Assembly (NCBI GenBank): GCA_038049695.1
Contig: CP142459.1
Span: forward strand, 68,130,001 to 68,194,000
Source of the DNA: Cinnamomum chago
Lineage: Eukaryota > Streptophyta > Magnoliopsida > Laurales > Lauraceae
Direction: 5' to 3'
Length of the DNA: 64,000 bases
The notes beneath the pieces are model-generated. The model was not told where the DNA came from and did not search any database. It saw only the letters and a list, made by a program, of their open reading frames with translations. Position 1 is the first letter of the stretch; every line of letters starts with the position of its first letter. A program made the translations under genes and the position numbers. Below, piece by piece: positions 35,378 to 47,500 of this stretch.

Positions 35378-35595
35378 ATAGAAAAAAGAAACACATGCTT
35401 CTTTGGTTACATTGGGCTCCTCTTTGAGCCTTAAATATGTAAGAATATTATTAGACATCCCCTCATCAGGGTAATTAATTAGCATGTTACAATTTTCTCC
35501 CTTCCTTGTCCTCATCCATCTGATAGAATTCCTATATCTCTTTGTCCAATGAATTCCTGAATCTCCCTAAAACGTAGTAACTGTGTAACTATGTC
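31327..35595. other. Intergenic spacer after MIR166
   Basis: It probably includes the 3' part of the MIR166 transcript. It holds simple repeats ((CT)n at 31952-31990, (AG)n at 32532-32563, a 31-base A-run at 35344-35374, G-runs near 34394 and 34745) and the hairpin MITE at 33690. No protein-coding gene is supported. Confidence 0.65.
33690..33764. mobile_element. Hairpin MITE, MULE-like, copy 3 of 4
   Basis: The 75-bp element is flanked by the perfect 9-bp repeat TAGTACTAA (33681-33689 and 33765-33773). Its ends are CAAAAATTCTACTTGGCCC and, inverted, CAGCAGTGCTACTTGGCCC. The GC-rich interior (GACCCTGGGACCG against CGGTCCCCAGGTC) folds back on itself. Confidence 0.88.
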
Positions 35596-38500
35596 CTATA
35601 TACAATTTGATCTTGACCATGCCTCTCCATATCGGCCATGTTGAGCCAGCAACACCACTTCTTCTGGTGATAATGTAAGTGGGCCAGAACTCAAGTAGTG
35701 GCGGGCAGCACGGACCCTGCAAGCATTGTTATTTAGAACAAATCCTTCTTTTTTTATCGCTATGATAAATCACACACCCACACTCTACCCAAGTCTGTCG
35801 CCAACACAACCAGCGCTCAGGCTCTGGTTGTTTCCATGGAGAAGAAGATGACAAACCACTAAGTTATAAGTGGATTAGCGCAACAAATTCATAACTACAA
35901 GTAGCTTTGCCAACATAATTTCAGTATCAACAACATACCTGCCGCGCTGTTTTGTTCTACTGTTGTTTTCCTGTAGACGGGAAGACTCCGACCTCGAAAT
36001 TTGACTCAAGAAGGATGAGTACTCATGTAATGCAGGACCTTTTAGTGCCAAACGTGATCTTGGAGGTACCAAGGAAGAAACTGTACCGTAAAGCCTTGGT
36101 TCCACTTCCCTGCTGTGTAGACACCATGCAGAACTCAATGATAGAATGCCAAAAGCAGTCATGATTGATGTGCATGCATAAGTAATGTATTCATGCATAT
36201 ATGTATCATAATTGTAACAACAAGGTGTCTAACTGATAAGCTCCATACCATTTTTTAGAAGTAATTTAGTTTCGTTCATGTTAAAAGTTCAACTATAAGA
36301 ATTATATTCACAAAATGCAAAAGTATCACCATACCTACTAAAAGAAATGTCAATGTCTGGTGCACTGATCTCCAAATGACATGAGTTTGGAACTCTGCTC
36401 ATCTCCTGTGCGGCCAGTTTCCCTTGTGCCATTGTACTAGTACTGCAAACCAGCATCTCCTGAGCTAAATCCACCTTATTTTCATAACCCAACTTCATCC
36501 CTATTGCAGCAATCCTCTCTGAAAACAAGCAAAAACCATGTTGTGCAAATGTTGATGTCATCTCCAACTGCTCATCATACCAGGAAAAAGAATCCGGCTC
36601 AACACATGGCACCATTGATGGTTCCAAAACGTCCTGTAAAAGCGTCTCTTCTAAGAACCAGGGCATTGAATGTGAATAATATTAAAAGAAAAGGAAATTC
36701 TTACTTTCTAAGGCATGTTTTGCCTTGAGCTTAACTTTGGAATGGATTTAGGGCATTTTTGCCGGAACACTAAGAGAAAAACCAGTTCAAAATCCTCCCA
36801 GTTTCTCAAAATATGCTACTTGCTTTACCACTAAAATCTCATTTTTCAGGACTGGCCGGTTATGGAGATGCAAAAGGAAAAAACCAGGGATCATTGCGCT
36901 AAGAAAAGTTTTAAGTATATATAGCCAAGAAAAGTATATAAGTGGAAGACTAATAACGTAATATCTTCTGTGGCAAAGAAGGCTATGGAGCCTTGGAATC
37001 AGCTTTTTCCTGATAAAATTTGATATCTAGTTGGGATGGAATATTTTGGTACTCAAGTGACTATAGAGGCTTATACCATGGAAGGTATACCGAAGGTAAG
37101 GATTGGGAGGGAAAGTTTCATATAAAAAACCATTGTTCAGATGGAGTAATTGAGTTTGGAAGTTGGGGGTTTGGAAAAGCTTGCATACAGTGTACAGTTA
37201 ACTCTTTAACTAATATGAGCTAACCATTATCCATTAAGAGAAAACAGGCATAAAGAAACCTTTAAGGTTGGGAACCACTTACATTGGTAAGAGGCTGGCA
37301 GCTACTGAGCATCACATCAGCTTCAGAAATCAGATCGGTAAGCCCAGACGCAAACTCCACTATCTTAGAAGCATCTCTCTCTTCTGAAGTTACATGTGAT
37401 TTTAGATCCTCCTGACGGCCACGCAGTTTCCTCCATGTTTCCTGAACTAAATCAAATACCAGTGGACACCCAATTTTTTGCAAAGATTCCTGCATTAAAT
37501 TGGTTGCAAGTGGGTTCCTCGGATTCTCCATGGAAGTCAACCCTGCACTGAAATCAGCACGGCTACACTCATCCATTACTGCATATCCTTTGGTTACAAC
37601 CTCTGCATTTACATTTTGACACTCCCCAACCTCCTCATTCCCATGAACAGATTCTGCAACTACTTCACAAGCATAACCCAATATAGTTTCTGAATGCTTA
37701 TTTCCTTCTGCTGCAGTTCCATCCAAAGCATTAACCTCCATCATAGGCAGGCCGTGTACACCACCCATAGTAACATCTTCCAAGGTAAAATCAAAATGAC
37801 TACAAGATGTACTTTTAGACAGACATTCCCCACCATCATTGATTTCAGTCTCAGGAACAAAAGAGGATTCTGGAACACATGATACATTTACTGATTTATA
37901 CATGTCACATGTGTGTGAATCACATGCTGTTTCAGAGATTTTGTATGGGCCCTCATATAAAGACTGTTCTAGGCAACTAGGAGCTATGATACTCTGGTCA
38001 AGGGATTTGATAGACAGATCAGGCAGTATTTTATTGTTTGGATCCTGAGGTGTAATGTGCAGCATAGCTGGAAGGCTATCAGAGCAGTATTTATCATCTT
38101 CTGAATCAGGAGACAAGACTGTATTCAGTTTCCGCCTCACAGCATGCACTGAAACATTATCTGCACAGCACTTACCATCCTCTGAATCAGAAGAAAGTAT
38201 CATATTCAGTTTCCGTCTTGCAGTTTTCCCTGCAAGGTTATCCAAGCAGCAATTGCCATCCTCTGAGTCAGAAGAGAATATTGTCGCCAGTTTCTGCCTT
38301 ACAGCTTGATGTGCAAATGTGATAGGGGAGTCTGAAGCATTGGGCAAATCAACATTGTCAAGGAATTGAGTCACAAAATCATTGCCATCACGGGCAGAGC
38401 AATTCCTTCTCAGCATGGCTTCCTTTCTTGCCTCTACACTGCCTGTCCCATTGTTACCCAACTCCAAGGCATCTCCGCTTCCCATAGAGTAGTGTTCTTT

Positions 38501-41500
38501 CACTGCCTCCATAAACATGGAATTTTCTTTCACCATGGACAATGTGTTGGATATCTCCTTCTCCACAAGAACTGATAACTGACAGGAAAATCCCCAAGGA
38601 ATTAACTTTGGTAAAACATGATGGCCTGCAACAGGATCAAATTGTAGCGGACTGTACGTGCACTCTATATTCCTATCTGCACAGTTGAAAATAAACTAAG
38701 TTCTGTCATTAAGATATAAATGGAAGTTAGAATATAAATAAGAATGAACATGGAAGGCACATGGTAACTGCATGCTCAGTCTGTCACTGAAAAATCAGAG
38801 CAGACCGACCAAGTCCAACCCAGTTGAACTGGAACCGCCACATATTGTGGTTTGCTTCAAACCAAAACCATGGAGTTGGCTGTGGGTTTCCAAAGCATGA
38901 GATGGGAGAAATCACAGGCCAACTCCTTTTTTGCCGATAACAAAAATTTTATGAGTACTTTCCATATGATTATTCCATTTTCATCGTACTTCCTAAGAGA
39001 GTATAGATGAGCACTTTGGGTTGTAATAAACAACTGGCATATGATCTCATAGAGAATAAAGTGAATGACTGGGAACTTTCCCACAGGCCGATCAAAGCAT
39101 CATCTTTCAGCCAAAATATTTGGTGTAGCAGTTCAATATGCAAAACAAAGAATACGGTTCACACAATCTGAAAACGTTTGATCTTGTGTTTAAAAGCAAA
39201 CATTTCCCCTCTTTACTAACCTCTTTGGGATCTTATACCCTGGCACCAAAACTGAAGAAGCATGAGAGTCTTCCTGATGTCCCCTTGACAACACCTGATA
39301 AATCTCTCTATCAACTGGAGAGAGATGTTGGTTTTTTCTGCAGTACAAACCTACAAAGAAATTAACAGCAATGAAACTGAAGGGATGCAAAATTCCATAA
39401 GACCACGTTCCCACAATAACAATAAAAGAAGAAAAGGTAAATGAAGAAAGAAATAAACTGTCATACCATGTAAGCCTCAGAAAGCAGTTCCTCCAATGGC
39501 GGGACTGAGAAATCCACAACTAACCTATCCAAAAGATGTGGCAAGACGGGATCCTTGCCTATAGTTTAGCAAAGTTAGTAATTTGAATGGTAGAAAGAAT
39601 AAGATAGTGACAAAACTGTACGTGGAGTGAGATTGTATATTTTAATCAATGATCTTACTATTGCTTGTGAGTATCATGGGCCGCTTTGCTGTTTCTGCTA
39701 GTTGGGATAACGTTGCAGTAAATCCACGATCTTCATCAAAAATAATGTCCACATCCTCAAAGAGAATCAGAGTTTTTGTTTCCCCTTGACTAGAGGAAGT
39801 TCTGTTTTCTGTAGCATTCTGAGATGGTGTCATTGCATTCCAAACTTCTTGCTTGCATGCTGTGGAAGTGACTTCAATTACCTCACAGTCAGATTCTTGG
39901 GAAACTATGCCATTTTCGTTAGCGGAGCATAATCCGGCACTATGCTTTCTCCATGAGCCTGTGTGTTCCTCTGCTGACCTGGAAGAACAATGCAAACATC
40001 ACAAAACATGAAGGAAAAAGTAAACAAACAAACTAGTCTCGAGTACTGTGATCATAGAAGTGAACATTATATTCTAAGCACTACAGCTAAGTAGAAAGAA
40101 AGTTGGAAAAAGAAAACAAAGTACCTACAATATAAACTTCACTAATCACAATTACTCATAGCAAGCAAGTATAGTAAGAAGTTGGTTCGGTGAGAAACAA
40201 GAGACACCCCAGTGGCAAGGGTGTCTCATCTCATAGAGCTGCCCAGGGATCAATCCGTGGGCAGGTAGGTTGTCTCACAAGAAGTGTACCACTCACCCAT
40301 CTAACAAAAAAGAAGTTAGTTCGGCCATGCCTCTGGCAATGTTGGCCAGGAAGTGTTGAATAAAACCCAGAAAACTCATAATGTCACCACGATCATAATA
40401 ATACATGATGATATCTAAACAAATGAGAGGAACAAAACATATTAATAGAAATAAATAAATAAAAATATTTATAGAATATAATACTGTTAAAGCATTCCTC
40501 AAAAGAAGTACTAAAATACTAAAATAAAGATAATCGTTTTTATGATAAGTGTCGAAGTGACTTCCAAATTTGTTAGATATCAGATTAAGCAAGTTTTTAA
40601 TTAGGAAATGGAGTGTCCTTGTTAGTTAAGTGACAGTCACCAGAGAAAAATATCTTACTTTAGAATTTTAGGGTTAGAACACTAAATGTGTTGAGGAATA
40701 GGCTCCACCCAAGGGGAAATATTGAAAAGTTTTTATGCTGCCTCTACTAACGCCTCAGGGTTTTGATAGGAATGGTTAGCTATGAGAAATTAATGGTACA
40801 TTGAAGAAAACTCTAAACATGACGCCAACAGTACATGTAGTGTGCTGGTTAAGCATCTATTTTTTAGAGAGCAGATCTAGATTCGATCTCATGTAGAGAC
40901 TTCCAGCAAAAAACTAATGGCGGGCAAAATAGCTATCTATTGATTATATTCGAAACATATCCAACAGTCAATCAATAACAGTGTTCACATTTTTACCCAA
41001 AAAAAAAAAAGTGTTCACATTAGAGGAGACAGGTAGCTCCGACAAAAGAAAGAATCAAGTAACGTCATTTGAAATAGTATGGAAAATGTATGCAGAAGGC
41101 CAAAATCAATTGCACGACTTATGTATGTCGAGACTTATAATACCGAGTATGAATTTATTTATTTAAAAAAAGAGAGAGAATATCATAAAAAAATTTCTTT
41201 AAATGGCATATGGATAATGGATGTCTTATACTGATATACACAACATAAGTTCATATAAAAAAAAAAAAAGGAAACAAGAAAGAAACTATTAAGAATCTAT
41301 CGGCTTGTGACCTAGGCCCAATTCTGGCCAATAAAGGGTTTTGGAACCATAGATATGGGTCTGGGTTAGCCTGCCAAACCAGATGCATGTCCAGGCATGC
41401 CTAAACATAATCGGACTGGGGCCAGATTCAGACCCATTGACAGCCTTAGATATATAATCAACACCACATTAGTAATGAGATTCAATTTCTTAGATTCCAG

Positions 41501-44500
41501 TCCCCATATAATCAATAGACTAAATACACCAAAAAATTGGTAGATATAATTAATAAACCATCTATGAAAGATCGCATGCAACACTAAACACACATTTCAA
41601 TATTAATTTAGGTGCCAAGGAGAAAACACAACAGTGGTGCATTCAAAACTGCAACAGTCATAAGCAATTATTAGCACAAGACAGGATACAAAGTTTGAAA
41701 TGAATCCATCAAAATGAAGAAACGAAGACACACCATCGGTTAAATCCATGTGATTCCACTGCCTCTCCAAATTTTTGCTTCACATTCACTCCATTTCGCC
41801 AATCAGATGCATTAACCTAGTAACACAAGCAGTGTTAAAATCTTCAGTTCTAGACGTGGAGCACCTCTCTTAATGATAATGTATGGAATATGAGGAAAAG
41901 GGAAAAGATTTGGACAATCCATGCATCACTGCGGACAACATTGAAGCGGCAGTAATGAGCAGGATCTCAAAACCACTCATGCTTTCCCTTTACAAATTGA
42001 TTCGAAACTGATCCATTGTTATATTATGTTCTCTAAAATTGCTTCATCAAACAGAAAATTGATTTCAGAGCCTGAGCATATTTGATCATTTTTCTTCACA
42101 TTTGGTGACCGCGCCCAGCTTTTGCAAAAGGCTCATTGTACCTGGAAAGAAAAAGTTGCCAACAAATCTCTTGCAATCCATGTAACAAATATCACCGATA
42201 TTTTGAAATTATCATTACAATATTGCAATATTTTTGTAACTGTATTTTCCTGATAATATTGCAATATCCTTTAAATATAAGAAAAAATGGAAATGTTTCA
42301 ATATTATGAGATTAATAAGGCAAACGATCAGTGAAATTAGCAAAAAACTTCCTTTTATCAGTTATATATCAATTGTTACCACATGTTTGTATTTCTTTAT
42401 TTAAAAATTAAATTCTTTTTGTTCCTGATAATATCCAAACAATACCATCAAGTTTGAAAACTCCTATATTTCACTAGACAATATGTTCCTGAGAACAAGA
42501 TTTGTGACACTGCGTTAGGATGTAAATGCTGTCTTAAAAAGAAAAGGGAGAGCGACATTGTAACGTCTTCAATCCTTCTGGCATTTCTGGCCTCCGTTTC
42601 CACCAACAGTCTCTATACAAAATAGACAATCATTTTCTTTTGACCACTCAATGCTATCAAAATCAAAAGGATGAGATCACCTCTGAGATTTTTTAGTCTA
42701 ACAAGGTGAATCAAGGACACTCCACTTAGAAAAGGGCTGCTGCCATTATTCGCAGAAAAAAAAAACAAAAAAAAAATACAAAAGATTTCTTTTTTTCAGC
42801 AAGTAATGTGTAGATAGAGCTATCTAACTAGAACTAGTAGAGTTTAGCAAAAGAAAGGGGCAAGATTCACTAATTATTATTGTAATTGAAAGGCAAAACT
42901 TCAATTTTGAAAGTGCCATCACCAACAAGATATTGAAGAGCCTTCGACTCCTTTAATCCATTCTCAGGACTGACCCAAGCAGAACAGTTTTGAGTGGACT
43001 AAGGCTGCCGATCATATTTTCATCAATTGTTTCAAGAGAAAAGAATAGAAACAAAGACAGGAACTGTTTTCTACCAATAAATCACTATTCGTGCTTCTTA
43101 GAATTCTTGGCAAGTAATATATCCTTTCAAATGGAAAACTCAAAAATGACATTAGGATTACTGCTCCATAATTGTTCAGGGCAATATGACAAGCTCTCTG
43201 AAGAGTTTAGTGCATGTTTCACCCATAAATCAAGCACTTCTCCTAATTTCAAAGTGGTAAAATAGTTTACCACAAAAAAAGATTTGATGGGGAAGAGCCA
43301 CTAGTCTGGTATAGCTGATATTAGGAGCTACTCAATAGTACTCTGGGCCACTGACAAATGCAGGTCATAAATTCTAATGAAGCAAAAGTTGACTCCTTGC
43401 AAATTAGGTGTAAATTCCATCTCTTTTGGTGTCTACTTATGCTCGCTTTCTCTCTTTACCTCATATCATGCAGTTGGGAAATATGGATCATCATCAACCT
43501 TATTCCAGATATAGGGCATGAAATATGGATGCGGGTCAATTAGGAAAACAGGGTTATTCCGAAGAATGTGACCTTTATGTGCGATTTCTTTCGTTCCACG
43601 GATCAGACGGATTTAAATTCAAAAGGATATAATGTCTATTAAACATCATTACAGAACATTATACCATTTTTGCTCCTGTGCATCTGTCTAGCATGGAGAT
43701 ACCATGTGAGAGATCTAGTGGGGCACACCATATGAGCCCCCCCTCCTCCCCTAAAAAAAAAAAACCGATGGGGTTTACACCGATCCAAATGAATTAGACC
43801 AATTGATTGAGTGTGAAACAAAAATTAATTTAAAACCATTAAACTTGTGGGGTTAAACTTGTGGGCCACAGATGAAGGGGTTAGGAATTAAGATCATTGG
43901 ATTGACTTGAAATTCATATCTGGGGTGGTCCCACCTGGATCTTTTGATCCTTACCCATCCCATGATTGGTAGGGCCAAGGTAGGCCCCGAAGACGCACAA
44001 TGCCCCTGGAGCAAAAACATGTGCACAGGACCACCACCCATATTATACCAATAAAATATTGTATATATTAACTAACATCATGGGTAAACAGATAATCAGA
44101 TGTAGAACAGACTGGATCCAAACCAGATCCAACTATACCCAGATATGAATCTTAAACAGGTCTGAGATTATGATCCCCTCCCTCTCCTTTTTACATGTCT
44201 GTGTAATCAGGTAAATGGCACCTTCCAACTGTGATCTGGGCTGTAATCTCCAATCCAAGATGTATCTGGTGATTCATTTAAATATCTATATAAATATATA
44301 AAAGCTGATTTCGGATTTTTTTTTTATTTTAGAGCTTTTTTAGTTTCTTAGGTTTTTGCTAACAAGAGTTTGTAGCTCTACTCCTACATGCATAAATGCA
44401 TGCACATTCGTACCTACATGTATAACAAAGTTACCATACCTCAATTACATGAAAACCTTGTTCTTTCGCACAAGCATAGATAGCAGCAGATTTTCCACTC

Positions 44501-47500
44501 TGCACAGGAAAAAAGGCAAGATATCCAGTCAATGAAACTTAAAAAGAGTAGACCATAACCAATTTGCTGGCCCAGGCAACTAAATGAGTGAAAAGCAATA
44601 CACAAGACCTGAAGGGCATGTTTATGTATTTCCAACCTGTTTCCATGGAATGGGGGAGATGAGACGTTAAGAGCACAATAGAACCATGGAGTGTTAAATG
44701 GAGGACTGGATGGTCAGCCTCAAATTTCTGCTGAAAATAGATCTCAAAGCTCACCCTATGATGGGAAACTAAACCTATGTACATTTCCAACCATGACAGT
44801 GGCCCTCATCTGCTTCTCCCCCTTTTATCAAATCCTCCACCTCTCCTCCAACAAGAACCAGATCCCAAAGACAATAACATTCCCATAGTGTATATTCGTG
44901 AAAATTCCGAACCATTTATCTACATGTATCTAAAAGAACAGCAGTGTTAGGTATTCTGTCTATCATGCCATATGGCAACATGAAGAATCCCCTCAACATT
45001 TAGAAGCATAAAAGACTTTCTTGTATTGATCAAGAACTAAAATATTTCCTGCCTATGTTACAATAAGCACAAAACTGAAACTATTTTGTGAGCAAATAAT
45101 CTATTTAAAATTTCAGCAATCACATGGACAAATTCCATAACATAAACCAGAAGGTTTCAAACGATACAGTTCTAAGTTTTGAGTTTTAACAGCCAAACAA
45201 AGGATGGTTAAATGTCTTAGCGGAAAAAAAAGACGGTTAAATGTGTTATACAATGGTGCTAGTCACAAGTGCAGGTACTTACAAAATGAGAAAAGATAGT
45301 CTTTTGAGCAACAATCTATAGTTTAGTCTTTCAAGCTGATTTAGTATGTGGGTAGGTGGTAGAGATACTTAAAAACATTTGAAATGAGATATTCTTCAAG
45401 TAACGGGGAACATTAAACATGAATTCGAACATTAAACATGAATTCATGATCATCTCAATTTAAAGCTGTTGAATAGGAATGAAATCTCATAACTACATGT
45501 TGAAAGGAAAGTAACATCACAATTGCTTCAAATGCAATTCAGACATACCCCAACTGGTCCAGTGATTAAAAACACATTCTTGAGAATGCCTCCTTCATCC
45601 ATATTTTCTGTATCCGAGTCATTTTGGCACCAGCTATCACTATCTTGGAAATCACATTTGCCACCATTCACAGAACTTTTACTGGTTTGAGGAGCTCTTT
45701 CACGCCAACATTGCATCCAATCATTGAGAGACCTCACAGAATCAACATTACCACATACCTGCAGGATTAAATTTCATTAAAAAATGATGTTTTAGAAAAA
45801 TGACATTATTTTAGTACAGCTATTCCCATCACATGCTGACAAAGAAAATTTAACAAAAAGGCAGGCAGGACCTCAGTGGCAACTTCTGGCTGGTATTTGT
45901 TTGTCCATAAGCTACAATTGGATTGATTGCGGTGACGAAGATGGTGAGATAGCATCCTGCAGATGCAATAGTATGGTGATTAAATTATAAAAATAATACA
46001 AAAACTAATTCTAAGGTAACAAGCACGGAAATGGGTATCTTGCAAATATTTCCACCATAGTGAGAAAAATAGTTTTGAACACCCAGTTCCAAGTAAAAAA
46101 TGCAAGGTTCGTAACACACAAAAAACCAGATGTTGCTTTTCATTCTTGACATGTCACTTTTTTTCAAGAATTGTGAGAACCTAGTGCATCCTCATAAGCA
46201 TCATCATAATTGGGCCAGGCCCAAAAAGACAAACCCCAGCCAGGCCCACCAAACCTAGCAGGCCTTGTGCAGGCTACAAGGGGCCCATTCAAAATATGAG
46301 GTCTCTTAGATCCAACTAATGGGGTCCACAGTTCCAGCCAACCATAGCAGGACATGAGTTGATGAGACAGTTTCAATAATTCAAAAATCAGTTTTTCATT
46401 TATTTATTATTTGGGTGTAATAAGGGGACTCAATACATTTTTGAAAAGTTTTAGAGTTTTACTTGTCAATAAAGATACTAGGGAGAATTAGGAACAGAAG
46501 TCATGGATGCTGCTGAAAAGGTCAAAGTCAGACGTGCTGATTATTCCGATTTTATACCTTCATAAAATTTGGAGTTTTATGAGGGTGTGTATATGACTTT
46601 TTTTTTTGTAAACATGTATATGACTGTTATAGTTCAGTTATACAGCCCTTACAGCTGCAATGGGACCTACTTCTCTGGTTGATTGGCAAGGTTCCATCAT
46701 GTTACTGCCTCTTCTCTGATTTTTTTTTTCTTTTTTTGTCTTCTATTGTGGATACTTGGTGTGGAAGATTTGGAGATTCATTTAGACTTAATCCAAGTCA
46801 TTTATCTTTCTTTTGCCACATCACCTAATTAAGGCCTCATTTTTTCATTTTATTAAATTTATTTCTGAAAGCCCTTTAGAGGTCCTTTTTTTTTTTTTTT
46901 GCACTCTTTTTTTAAAGGTTTATATGAGTTTTGGTGGAACTGGAACTTTGCAGGTTCTTTAAAGCCTTAGCAGTTGCTGGTTGGATAGTCTAAACTGTGA
47001 ATCAACAATTTACAATCCCTTCTCACCACATAAGGGTTGAGGTTGCATCAGAACGCATGAAACACAGCCCAATTGTAGCATCTTTGATAGATCATGATAT
47101 TGACAACCTTTAAATGTGTGAGTTGACAGAAACAAGTACCAGTGGGTGATTAAACATGATTTAGAATGATGAAAAAAGTATTGACTTGAAGAAGTTAACT
47201 TGTAGAGCATCCAGCAAAAAAACAGATTTTATCTTGACGTTTATTATTTGCGATATGAAAAAAAAAAAATTCAAGAAGTTCCAATTCAGCTGAAAAAGGT
47301 CACACAACCGATTTCCCAAAACAAGGTAAGAAAGGACAAATGTGTGGCAGGTCAGTGATCTAGGAGGAAGACATGAACCTTTCCTGAAGAAATCTGAGCT
47401 GCAGCGCATCCTCTAAGTTGTCTACACAACCAGTACACCCAGAGAACAAACCAATTTTGTCATTTTGTTGAATCTGCAAATTTCAGGGATGCAGTGACTA

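Noticed and set aside
37694-38575. Plus-strand frames opposite the large ATAD5 exon
   Set aside because: They are antisense shadows of the 464-codon ATAD5 exon, which has clear family motifs and good splice sites.
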